Shown one piece after another: positions 25,101-35,130 of a stretch of DNA of 64,000 nt. Positions within the stretch are counted from its first letter, which is position 1. Every line of letters begins with the position of its first letter. The DNA is taken from assembly GCA_014526335.1 (NCBI GenBank), contig JACTAT010000061.1:3242082-3306081 (forward strand), in the 5' to 3' direction. Made by a program: the position numbers and the translations under genes. The notes beneath the pieces were generated by a model. The model had not been told where the DNA came from. It ran no database searches and saw nothing but the letters and a program-made list of their open reading frames with translations. Source of the stretch: Chrysaora quinquecirrha (lineage: Eukaryota; Cnidaria; Scyphozoa; Semaeostomeae; Pelagiidae).

Positions 25101-28100
25101 TGTTCCAGATTTTTGGTCCTTGGAAACTTAGTGATTTGATTCCATAGCTTGTAGTCCTGACTTTCGGAATTTCAAGGATATTTCTTTTACGGAGGTTGTG
25201 ATCTACTTGCTTTGGTGAAAAATAGCTTTTCATAAATGCTGGGTTAATATTATTAAGAGTTTTGTAGACTTCATACGCTAGAAGTCTAATGGATTGGACA
25301 TGGACAGTAGTTTCTCCACATTTTGCAAGTAACTTTCGTAGGAGGACGTGTAATCAGAGCACGCTAGTCGCAAAGCTCTTTCATTTATTTTTTCAAGCTT
25401 ATCTTGGCTACCCTTGCTACATAGCATCCATATCAATGGGCAATAATTGAAATGACAGAGGATAAATGAATTTATTATTATCTTTCTTTCTTTTCACCCA
25501 TATATCTTGCTAAACGTTTGAGCGAGTTTAGTTGTTTTGCAGCTTTTTTACATATTTTGTCAATGTGGGAATCAAACTTTAAGTTGTCATCCAATTCAAC
25601 ACCAAGAAGGGTAACTTGATTGTCTACTTTTATGTTTAGATTTGCGTCAATTTCAAAGCTATCTATGTGTTTATCTTTATTTCCAATAGTTATTGCTTGA
25701 AACTTAGAAGGATTTGCTGTCATTTCATTTTCTTTGAACCATGTCATACATTTCTTAGTGTTGGATTTTATCAGTTCTAGTAATTCGTTTGTATTATCTG
25801 CAGTGACCGATATCGTATTATCATCTGCAAAGTTGCACAAAGATCCTTCTTCTAGATGATAAAATATGTCGTTAATGAAGACATTAAAAAGTAGAGGTCC
25901 AAGTATGGATCCTTGTGGTACTCCTTGCCCTAGTTCACCCCATGAGCTATATCGTCCTTTGACTTTAACTTTTTGCTTTCTGTTGGAAAGATAGTTTTGA
26001 ATTAACAGGAGAGATCTTAGTTCTATTCCGTAAGCATGCAGTTTTGCTAGAAGCAGATTTTTTGGAAGGCAATCAAAAGCCTTAGATAAATCCATAAGGA
26101 CAGCGCCTATATGTTTGTTGTTTTCTAAACCTGATTTCCAATCTTCAATCAGCCTAAATAGAGCGTGTTGTGAAGAAAAGTGTTTTCTATAAGCACATAG
26201 GTACATTGAGTACCGATCCTCGAAAAATAGAGAGAGTTGAAGCTCAATTGCTTTTTCAAAACTTTTGAAAAGTTGTCAGTAAACTAATGGGTCTGTAATT
26301 TTCTTTATTAAAAGGATCTTTTTCTTATATACTGGTGTAACAACTGCTTGTTTTAAAGATTTAGGAAAAGTCCTTGAGAAATACATTTGTTCAAAACATT
26401 AAGCAATGGCTGTAAGATTAAATCAACTGAGATTTTAGAAGTTTAGCGCTTATCATGTCATGTCCAGTTGCTTTTTATCATCTAGATTTGTAATAATATA
26501 TCGAAGTGCTCCTTTAGGAACAAGTTTGAAGTTTAAGCTGGAATCATTTGATAAATTAGCTTTTATTTTTCTAATACTTGGATGGTCTTGGAAATTGTGT
26601 ATTATATCTCCTATTGTTAATTGTTCTTTATCTTTATTAGTATCTTTATTATTACCAATGCTTATGAAATGCTTGTTCATGATCTCAGCAACTGATTGAG
26701 GATCACTAACCAAACAATCATTATCAGAAATGGTTATGTCTGAATCTGTGTTACCCTTACAGAAGAAGTATGGTTTCAGTTTTTCCAGAAAGTTTTGGAG
26801 TCTAGTGTACCGTTCTCACAAATCTTAGTGAAGTAATCTGATTTAACACGTTGTCGAAAATTAGCACAATGGTTACGCTGTTTTTTATATTTTTCAAAGT
26901 TTTCCTTTGTCTTACATTTGTTATAGCAATTTTTTAGCTTAGTTCTTAGCATTATTGCCTTCCGATGTATTTTACTAAGTGGTTTATTATTTGCTCTAAG
27001 TGTTTTGGATTTTAAAGGTGCATGTTTGTTAACAATTCCAATGAAGATATTTTGAAAAAAGTCGAATGCTTCATTACCATCTTGTAGTGCGTGATAAAAA
27101 CTGTAGCGAGAAACACACAAATGTTTCGGGGAGACAACGGAAACGATTCTTATCTCCGCGACTCGGGAACATGTTGCAAAAAACAGGACTTCAAGTAAAG
27201 CGTTGCTAGAATGCAATGGTAAGAAGCAATTAGATTGATAGTGCGCTGAGCAGAATTTGAGAATTTGAAGTCAAAAGCAGAAGACAACTAAGAATACCAA
27301 AGAAAAATTGGTAGAAATTTTTAGCTTCATAAAGAAAGAAAAGAAATCTGGGCACTTAAGGTTTGCCACCATTATTATGCGACAAGTTTAAAGAAGATTA
27401 CAATCGGGTAATCAAATGGAAAACGAAAATATAATGACCAAGAGTGCAAACCTCGTATTCTTTTTCTCTCTGTGCAGCAAATTGTTTGAATGATTCAAGA
27501 ATAAGACCTATAGAAACATTAATGAACACTGGAGATTAATGATATAAATATTAAGAGTTGATACTTAAAGGTCGTCTGATTTTGATGCAAGATAAAAAGA
27601 TGAAAAAGGTTAGCCAACTAACCGGCATTTGAGCAGTCGTACACATAAATTGAAGGACTTCCCATCCATGTTTGCAGATCATATATAGATAGTGGTATAT
27701 ATTGTGTGTAAGACTAAAACGAAATAGATGAAAAACATTAGACACAGTTCTAAAAGATTTAAAAGTAACAATGACGGAATGGTGCTGCTAGGTTGAATTC
27801 TATGCTCATTAGCAATTTCAACAAAATCTAAGCCAGAAAAAGTTGCCCATTTCTCCAAATAGTTTTTCTAACTGTTATGCCTTCTAAAGAAACCTAATAA
27901 TAGGAATATAAAAAATAGAAGAGACAAAAAATTTCAGAATATATGATTGAACCAAAGAAACAGACCTTGTTGAAGACCCAAATTTCACCATTTAAGGTTG
28001 GTCTTGGAACACCATGTCCATTGTAGTGAAAAAGAACTCTTTCTTCCTTGAATGGTTGATAAAAAATTGATATTTAATAAAATATTATCTGAAGAATATG

Positions 28101-29999
28101 CCAAGCAAGAATCAAATGTTCATAACAAGAATCAAATTACTTACTTTTGCATTTCTTCTCAATGATGTACAAAGTTTCTTTACATCATCTACTGTTGGGT
28201 CCAGACTAAGTTTATAGCGGGCCTGCAAAAATGAATGGATGTTTTCAAGACATTTTAACCACATCTTGTTTTCAAGACAACATAATAGATGAGCTTAAGT
28301 GTTTGCATGAACTAGGAAAAACTCTGATGTCGAAAACTGGAGGGGCAAAAGGGTGTGGTCAAGGAAAATAGGGTGTAGCTCATCAGATTTTGTCTAATAG
28401 GCAAAATATACAAAACATGTGATGATAGGGGGGGGGGGGCAACTGCCTCCCTGTAACCCCCCTGGCTATGTGACTGGCTATGTTTCTAACAAGCATCTAA
28501 AAACTTAAAAACATAATTTTGAAGCAGAAATAGCAAGAAAAGGCATACCCTCGGCTGCCATCTTTCATATTGTTGTTGTAAACTGTTTCCAATTGCTTCT
28601 AAAGCTTTTTGAGAGCTTAGAGAAAAGGGATCTAGAAAAACAACAATTATACTTTAATAAAAATTACACTGTTTAATTTTATATACAAAGCAGCCCATAC
28701 CACACTTCCTTGACGTTTTCATGAAAGGATAAAATTATAAGGACAAAGTCTTCATGAATTTAAAATTATTAAAGGAAATGGGGTATATGAAATGGAAGAA
28801 GTCCAGTAAGGCTTAAAATAAGCAACATATATAAATATGCATGCTTACCAATCCAACATTCTAATCTTGCACAAGGATCCGTTTTCACAATGTCAGGTGG
28901 ATCAACTCCAATATTCAAGCAAAGAACTAACGCAACACTGACAGTTTTCATCTGAAAAATAAGGTTTAATATTATGAGTAGACTTATAACATTCCTACAA
29001 CAGCAAAACTGCTGTTTTCTCAGAGAGGTTGGAGCGGGGTAGTGGAGTGTGGAGGACTACAATGAGTGCAAATAAGTCTATAAAATGAGTATGTTTTAAC
29101 CTACACACATCGTATAAAACCCCCTTCTCATCACCCTAAACCTGCAGATTTCATTACATCCATACTACTCAACTACTTCTTTGTCACACTGGTGGCTTTA
29201 TCCACTCGGTTATCCAATATGAAGATCTTTCAACATAGTTTTTGGCCAGGGGTGCTATTTGCGTAGCTTAATTTTCAGGTTCTTTGTGACAAATCCGATT
29301 GTAGCATGTTTGCAGACTATGGCAGTTTTTGATGAGATCTCAGATGTACAAGAGCCACTTTGTTCCGTCCATCCTAATTTTAGCCTTTTGTTTTATTGAA
29401 AATCTTGCATGTGCAAGTGCCATTTGCTGCAGCACTGCTTGGGGGGGGGGGCAGACAATGCAGAGTTTGGCACTTGCACATCAGGGATTAACAATAGAAG
29501 AATAGGATAGAAAAATGGGAAGTGTCTCTTAATCATGGCCGTTCTTGACAAGATATCATGTGTGCAGAAGCCTATTTCCATTGTTCTTTTCTATTGTTCT
29601 ATTGTTTATTATCTTGTGCGTGCACATGCCACACACTGCAGACTGGCTTGCACACCCGATATCTCATTGAAAGCTGCCATACTCTGCAAACTGATGGGGG
29701 GGATACCTACAACATGACTTATCAATGAATGGAGGTTTGTGCCCTTGAGATTTCACAAATCCACCCAGTCATAATGAAGACATAGACCCCATAGGCTATA
29801 TTATAGGTTGGCACATGATATGGTGTGATGGGACCATACTTACACGTTCTTTCATTCTCCATGATTGTGGAAGGCAGTTGACCCCTTCAATTCTTTCCTT
29901 GTGTCTCTTTTTCATGAAGCATAATGGCAACTGCCAGTCAATAAGTTCTCCATCATCTTCTTCGAGAACATCATCAAAATCTTGCTCTTCATCAGACAT
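13162..29999 (-). CDS. RPTOR: Raptor, mTORC1 scaffold subunit, 33 coding exons
   Basis: Exons: 29999-29844, 28951-28849, 28631-28549, 28222-28145, 28046-27966, 27713-27623, 27507-27452, 24677-24514, 23911-23852, 23760-23660, 23479-23335, 23236-23161, 22898-22797, 22708-22625, 22499-22389, 22272-22198, 22087-22022, 21812-21621, 21327-21184, 20099-19790, 19670-19510, 19367-19287, 19088-19003, 18353-18158, 17816-17691, 16796-16688, 16160-16046, 15919-15796, 15659-15552, 15107-14864, 14226-14140, 13610-13361, 13254-13162. They total about 1,352 residues (human 1,335) and keep phase except one missing base in exon 28. Domains in order: acidic N-terminus and caspase-like RNC region ([26 protein letters not shown]); HEAT repeats ([32 protein letters not shown]); Ser-rich linker (FDKGPE); C-terminal WD40 propeller ([31 protein letters not shown]). 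Raptor recruits TOS-motif substrates to mTOR and binds Rag GTPases at the lysosome. Confidence 0.96.
14351..14790. repeat. (CAAA)n-rich microsatellite in RPTOR intron 30
   Basis: ACAA/CAAA units with AT interruptions fill most of the intron between exons 30 and 31. Long open frames on the minus strand (Phe/Cys/Leu-rich) are a by-product of the repeat. Confidence 0.9.
16909..17190. mobile_element. MITE with ~40-bp terminal inverted repeats, RPTOR intron 25
   Basis: The left end (GGCCTTGGCCAAACGATC then AAACATTGTTGGTCCAACA) is mirrored at the right end (TGTTGGATCAACAATGTTTG then ATCGTTTAGCCAGGGCTT) over about 40 bp. A further copy of the terminal motif (GGCCAAACGATCAAA) lies inside at about 17,109. 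No transposase is encoded, so this is a non-autonomous DNA element of about 280 bp. Confidence 0.8.
17191..17610. mobile_element. Foldback-type MITE abutting the previous one
   Basis: The left end GGTTCACATATAGTCGCTGG and the right end CCTCAGCGACTATATTGAAA are inverted copies. The homology continues inward (ACAAAATTTACAG, GACCATCAAAGACTCAGTC and their complements near 17,480-17,520), so most of the 420 bp can fold on itself. It starts where the preceding MITE stops. Confidence 0.75.
20432..21150 (+). mobile_element. tRNA-like head joined to a LINE ORF2 C-terminal segment
   Basis: At 20,432-20,470 there is a pol III A-box-like head (TGGCGTCGTGGTCTAATCCAG). From about 20,500 to 21,130 an open frame encodes the region after the reverse transcriptase of a non-LTR retrotransposon: [76 protein letters not shown]. 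It ends in a purine-rich AAGAAGAAGAAT-like 3' tail. It is antisense to RPTOR, in the intron between exons 19 and 20. It is a 5'-truncated LINE, possibly a chimera with a SINE head. Not functional. Confidence 0.7.
22985..23125 (-). mobile_element. tRNA-derived SINE in RPTOR intron 12
   Basis: Read on the minus strand it begins GTGGCACCGTAGTGTAATCC, closely matching the head of the 20.43-kb element. A B-box-like GGTCTCGATTAC follows. It is about 140 bp, GC-richer than its surroundings, and lies in the sense orientation of the gene. Confidence 0.6.
24868..27216 (-). mobile_element. Degraded CR1/jockey-like LINE in RPTOR intron 7
   Basis: It lies in the sense orientation between RPTOR exons 7 and 8. 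Coding remnants, 5' to 3': a linker after the endonuclease (27,000-26,776, [20 protein letters not shown]); a second linker (26,713-26,453); the reverse transcriptase at 26,206-25,478, with [31 protein letters not shown] and a FADDN catalytic box (usually YADD or FADD); and the C-terminal tail at 25,233-24,994 ([14 protein letters not shown]). Frames are broken between these blocks, so it is dead. The 3' end carries a pentanucleotide tail of AGAAT units at about 24,868-24,907, typical of CR1/jockey-type insertions. The endonuclease is missing, so the copy is 5' truncated. Confidence 0.88.
28330..28485. mobile_element. Short hAT-like repeat end in RPTOR intron 3
   Basis: A G-run followed by GGCAACTGCCTCCCTG and then CCTGGCTATGTGACTG. 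The last motif, read backwards (CAGTCACATAGCCAGG), resembles the CAGTGGCGTAGC ends of hAT DNA elements and matches the ends of the two 1.2-kb repeats at 53.36 and 55.95 kb. Confidence 0.4.
29335..29720. repeat. Dispersed repeat, two or three diverged copies, RPTOR intron 1
   Basis: Blocks at about 29,335-29,440 and 29,535-29,650 share an order of motifs: AAG.CATGTGTGCA-like start, AGCC.TTT.C.TTGTTC, TATTG, then GTGCAAGTGCCA or CACATGCCACACACTGCAG. A related copy sits in POT1 intron 1 (33,385-33,510). No coding content. Confidence 0.5.
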
Positions 30000-30846
30000 T
30001 TTTCAAGCTTTATCTCCTGTTTTTCAAAGCGGCATGCTGACTATAAAACGAAATGAGAAGAGACAGAAAGTTAACGTGCACACCATATTGAATCGAACAC
30101 GTAAAGAGCGTTGCAAGCTTCTAACATGCCCCAAAGTTACAATGCGATCGAAGGCGATCACCGAAACAATAAAATTAGGAACTTATTTCAGGCTATACTA
30201 AAAGAGTACTTGACGATGTTATGGTCATGTGATCTGAAATCCTTTTGCCGGTTCGTATTCGGCCCCGCCTTGTTCGCAAGGACCTATTTCTAGAATTGCT
30301 TTGTTTTCCTAGCGGCTTAAGCATAGGTTAAGGTATCTGCACACAAGTTAACATGCAAAACCAAACTAGAATTAAGTTTGACATCAGGAAGATAAGAGGG
30401 GTGAAAATAAGAAAACAGGGACGCTCTTGGCTCATATCTTTATCACAGAAAATTTTAGCGATTGTTAGCTAATGTTGCGAAGGGATTAAACAAATAGTTG
30501 AAGTCTAAACATAGCATTAAAGAATACTATATATATATACAGAAAAAACGAAACAGAACACGAAATAAATTGTTAAAAATGTATGTTAAAGATGAGAAGA
30601 CCAGCAATCAAAATGCCAAGTAATGTACTTCGGGCAATAGCGGAAAAGCAACAGAACTAATAGGTTTTAAGATATTACATATACAAACAAACTACACCAA
30701 AAATAAACTACAGGTAATGAATATTGTACAAGATACGATCCGAGGATTGCAAGAACTGTAACAAAGCTGGCAAAGCAGCAACAAAACAAGAGAACAAAAC
30801 TCAATCCAGTGATTACAGCAACACAAATGAGATGAACTGTCCTTAA
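30000..30846. promoter_or_regulatory. RPTOR upstream region and POT1 3' flank
   Basis: 847 bp separate the POT1 stop (30,847) from the RPTOR start codon (29,999), both on the minus strand. The interval should hold the POT1 polyadenylation region and the RPTOR promoter/5' UTR. A GC-richer patch lies near 30,240-30,290 and an AT dinucleotide run near 30,530. No defined element can be assigned. Confidence 0.45.
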
Positions 30847-33800
30847 TTACAAATCATCGGGGCCTATCGGCATTTGAACATCGGACACGCGATAAGAATC
30901 GACATCAGAGTCTTCATTAAAAGCCTCAATGACACAATCAACCCAAGGTTTTTCTGTCGCATTGTCTAACGATGAAACAAGAGTATTAATCATTTGTCCC
31001 AATTTGTCATGAATGTCCTTATTTCTGCGACTTTCACTTGCTGGTGTATTTAAGAAGAACATTTCTGCATCCTTGCCCGTTAAATCTGCTTCCACAGTTC
31101 CAAAGTCATCTTCAAGTGTCAATACGAATGCATAATCCTCCTTTAAGTCAGCTTTACAATTCACACATTTCATGTTTACATCAGTAAACATTACTTGTTG
31201 TGGCAGTTGTTTAAGACACATGCTAAACTTGCAGGCCTCGCATGTAATATTCACACCTTCTCCAACCGTTCTTGGCTGAATGTCAGTTAATTGTAAATTA
31301 CATGAAAACTTTGCTGGCGTGGTTTTCCTTGCCATAATATCAAGTAGATCACCACGTTTTATATCATCGGCACTCTTGATTTTCGAAGTTTCAGTGGAAG
31401 TTGCTGGTCCCTGAGCCAGCTGGTGCAACTCATTCGTTTCAGCATAGAGCTCGTCTTTTGATGTAGAAGGGATATTTTCTTTGACATTGGAAGTACTTTT
31501 ATCCCCAGAAGTACTGCTCTTCCATATAGCTGAATCCTGGACATGATGCTTCACTTCTACTCTCACTTTCTTCGGTAGTTTTGCCTTCCTATAAATTTCA
31601 GCACCTGTCTTGCGTTTACTTGAAGAACTGCCAGAAGTAATACCAGATTCATTGTGCAGTGCTTTGGAAGATGCCATAGTAGATGCACTGCTCAATACAA
31701 TGTTGGATGCAGTGTTTGGATTGGTTGATGCAACATCAGTTGTACTCCTGGAGGCATCATTTGATGCAATGTTAGATGTGCTTGTAGATGATGCATGATG
31801 AGGCACATCAGTTGATGCAGCGCCAGTTCTACTCCCAGAGGCATCATTTGATGCAATGTTAGATATGCTTGCAGATGCACCAGTAGATGCACGCTGATGC
31901 ACATCATTTGATGCAATGCCAGTTCTATTCCTGGAGGTATCCTTTGATGCAATGTTAGATGCGATTGCAGATGCACCAGTAGATGCATGATGATGCACAC
32001 CATTTGATGAGGCACCAGTTCTATTCCTGGAGGTATCATTTGATGCAATGTTAGACGCGATCGCAGATGCACCAGTAGATGCACGGTGACGCACATCAGT
32101 TGATGCAGTGCCAGTTCTACTCCTGGAGGCATCATTGGATGCAATGTTAGATGTGCTTGCAGACGAACCAGTAGATGCACGGTGACACACATCATTTGAT
32201 GCAGCACCAGTTCTACTCCTGTGGGCATCATCTGATGCAATGTTAGATGTGCTTGCAGATGCACCAGTAGATGCATGTTGAGGCACATTAGTTGATTTGG
32301 CACCAGATGTACTTGCTGAAGGACTGTTTGATGAATTAACGGATGCCATATTAGATGCACTACCAGTTGCAGTCTGAGATACACTGCTCGAATTTCTACC
32401 AGAAGTACTTGCCAACGCTCTACCATTAGCGGCATCTTTCTCTTTAATTAATGCCTTTATCCTTTTCTTAATGACCTCCACTTCTGGTTCTGTTCCATCA
32501 AGTTTAATGATGCCACGATTATATACAGTTCCTTGGTGAAGTATTATGTTCAGGAAATATGGATGCTCTTCAAACTGATGAAAAAAACACCAAAAAGCAT
32601 TCAATAATAATAAAGGCACAAAAAGAGAAAGAGGAAGAGACAAGGAGAGAAAAATGACTAATTGATGAAATCATTGAGGTTACCTCTGGATCAAACACGT
32701 TTCCACTGACAGTATGTTGCTTCGTGAGATCAACAAATCTGCTATGTATATTAGTGACACGTATGAATTCACCTGGGTGCAATGTACGTGCCTGCTCTTG
32801 ATGGTCATCATAAACATGAAAATCTAAGATTCTCTTGGTAGCATATCGTTGCAGTTCCTCTGGTGGCTCTTCATAAGGCTCTCCCAGCATACATGGATTA
32901 TAAGATTGACACATTGGTATAGTTCCATCCCAAACTCTGATCACATGGCAAGCTTCATCGTTAACAGAGGGACACACTGAATAAACTTGTACAACTGTAT
33001 TGCACCAAAGTTCTTCTGTTGACAGATCACTCAAACAACACACAAGTTCATCTGACTTACGAAGTGCATTCAAGACATTTCTGTCTGTTGAAGCCCATCT
33101 TTGCATATTTAACACTATTGTTTCATCTTTCCCAGTAAATGTAAAACGTTCAGACGAGGCTTCCTTATGGCTATCCTTTATCAATAACCTAAAAAATTAA
33201 AATAAATTACAAACTAAATCTAAATCTGGCATATAAACAGATCTTTACTTTAGTAATCATTGGTCCACCACTATCAAACATGTTTTCACTCTGCCTCCCC
33301 GAACATGTGCTATCAGTAACACTGCTCAAATGGAGCTTACCAAGTTACCCTTGGCTTCCAGTTTGCAGAGTGTGTGTGTGGTACTTTCAATTGTATCTCA
33401 GATTTGCAAAAGCCACTTTCGTTTGTTCTATTCTTTTGTAAGCCTATTGAAAAGCTCAGGTTTGCAAATGCCACACTCTCTGCAGTGTGGTCCTCCTCCT
33501 CTTTATTCTGTCCAAGTGCAGCTTAGTCTACCACATCAAATCTCTAGAGTACCAAACAATTGCCCCCCTGCTCATTAATTTTTGGAAAAATTTCAAACCC
33601 CCACTCTTATTCCAACCCCCTTTTTAAGTTGAGCATAATTTGCTGAAATAGATTAAATCATATTTCGTTCAATTTTTGATTTGCTGTCCTGTCGTTGAGC
33701 ATACTGTAATGTTTTTTAATACTGCCATATTGTAATGCGATCTCTCTTTTGCTGTTGAACAATATCGTCTGAGCAATCGCATGGTATGGTATCGAAATGA

Positions 33801-34379
33801 ATTTAACAACCCACCCTTCCTAACTCACCCTTAAACACCCCCATTTATTTGATTTCTAAACGTTTTGCGACCCCCTGGTTATTCCCATCCGACGATTATT
33901 CCATCACCGACCGACGGTCTGTACTCCAGACTAGAGTACGGACGTATACACGTGTTAGAGAGAAGGACAAGGGCGAACGGCGAAAAGGGAGAATTCTTCG
34001 AAGGGCCTACAGTTGTTGCTTAGTCTTTACCACCAGGAAATGCTTTGGCTTCTCACCAAGAAAATCCAGCTCCCATTTTCCCTTGTAATTTCCCATTGTA
34101 ATTCACAATTCTTAATCTGTGAAAACGAACAATATCACCAGGATTCGCTCGCATTGGTAACTCTTCTGGTGTCTTTGCAAACAAAATGCAATGAAGGTGA
34201 TCTCCACTAGCAATGTCTAGCGAGTCATCCATCAATCCCAAACTCATGCAGTATTGGTTTGTTCTTGTGTGACTTGGTTGTTTTGCATATTTCAAAACGG
34301 CATATACATTAACATGTTCATCAAATCGTAAAGTTGCAAGTCTTCTGTAATTGTAATGCGGCTCCTTCTTCCCCGCCAT
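30847..34379 (-). CDS. POT1: POT1 telomere-protection protein with expanded repeat linker
   Basis: Exons: 34379-34057, 33188-32684, 32574-30847 (2,556 nt, 851 residues, phases exact). Residues about 10-125 form the first OB fold, which binds telomeric single-stranded DNA (VNVYAVLKYAKQPS, CILFAKTPEELP, GDIVRFHRLRIVNYNGKLQG). About 150-300 form the second OB fold (RWAST, VIRVWDGT, ILDFHVYDDH, LHPGEFIRVTNIHS). The last exon holds a Ser/Thr/Ala-rich linker with 32-residue repeats, then the POT1 C-terminal OB3/TPP1-binding region with zinc-type Cys pairs (CEACKF, MKCVNCKADL) and ending in MPIGPDDL. In shelterin, POT1 caps the 3' overhang and restrains ATR signalling and telomerase. Human POT1 has 634 residues; the excess is mainly the repeat linker. 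The gene has only three exons, few for this family. Confidence 0.93.
31740..32290 (-). repeat. 96-bp coding minisatellite inside POT1 exon 3
   Basis: Unit starts (GCACCAGTAGATGCA-type motif on the plus strand) fall at 31,877, 31,973, 32,069, 32,165 and 32,261, exactly 96 bp apart, with a shortened sixth unit to the left. Each unit encodes 32 residues of the type ASTGASASTSNIASNDAS plus RSRTGAASNDVHHR. Because 96 is a multiple of three, gain or loss of units keeps the frame. Units differ at several positions, so the array is not recent. Confidence 0.95.
33385..33510. repeat. Dispersed repeat copy in POT1 intron 1
   Basis: TTGCAAAAGCCACTTTCG, then TTGTTCTATTCTTTTG and GCAAATGCCACACTCTCTGC, in the same order as the copies at 29.33-29.65 kb. 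The rest of this intron (33,190-34,056) shows nothing recognisable. Confidence 0.5.
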
Positions 34380-34552
34380 TTTGTTGAAATACGTTATTGT
34401 TTGTCCTTCACCACTGAACTGGATTCGCAGAAATCTACAGTTTCACGCGGGATCTGCGGGATCTATCTGAGCATGTGCTCATGAATAATCCTTTGCGACC
34501 CGCCAAACTGAACTGCTGGTATCCTTTCAATTTATCTTCCTTGTTTTTATAG

Positions 34553-34652
34553 CAGATGTTAACGACAAGGCTCAGTTTGTTTTGATGGATCTTTCAATGA
34601 TTAAAGATATCGAAACAGTGAAAGTAACTGGCAAAAAAGCTGGACAGCACTC
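34553..34652 (+). other. Possible plus-strand exon upstream of POT1
   Basis: A pyrimidine-rich acceptor (TTCCTTGTTTTTATAG) precedes, and a consensus donor (GTAAGT) follows, a 100-nt open segment. It reads DVNDKAQFVLMDLSMIKDIE and then TVKVTGKKAGQHS. The composition looks like real protein, and both splice sites are strong. I do not recognise the family. No partner exon is evident on either side: the next acceptor at about 34,712 leads to a stop after a few codons. It may be an exon remnant of a divergent gene. Confidence 0.35.
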
Positions 34653-35130
34653 GTAAGTACTTATTTTCGAATCTATCTAGCAGGTACCTTAAAATGTAAT
34701 CAAATTTCAGCCGCCATGTCAACCAAATGAAAAGGGCCTAGCTTGCCTCCTAACGAATTCTTCACACCTGAAGAAATTGTTAGGCCTACCCTACCCTGCC
34801 TAGTCTTGAAAATTTTTGGGACTTCTTATGGAGATAAAGAACCATATTCACAAACTAACTACCAAATTAGTAACAAAGTGTAAGTCGGCCAGTAATAGAA
34901 GATTCAATCATATAAAATAACCAACTTTTATACATAAGCAATATACATAAGCATGAGTCATAACAAGCTAAGCTGAAACATCAATTAAATGAAGTAAATT
35001 TAAGTTTGTAGTTATAAGAAAAAAGTTATTCAAAAAAGTTATTTATAATATGATACACTTATGCGACATATGTTCAAAAGTCTGCAAATAAAAAGTCTTA
35101 ATGAAATACTTTTGATCAACAATGAATGGT
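34653..35130. other. Intergenic, nothing recognised
   Basis: AT-rich spacer between the possible exon and the recombinase-like stop codon. No conserved coding segment or repeat seen. Confidence 0.4.

Noticed and set aside
31692..32435. 247-codon open frame on the minus strand overlapping the POT1 repeat
   Set aside because: A shifted frame of the 96-bp repeat, open only because each unit has no stop in that frame. The POT1 frame is supported by flanking domains and splice phases.
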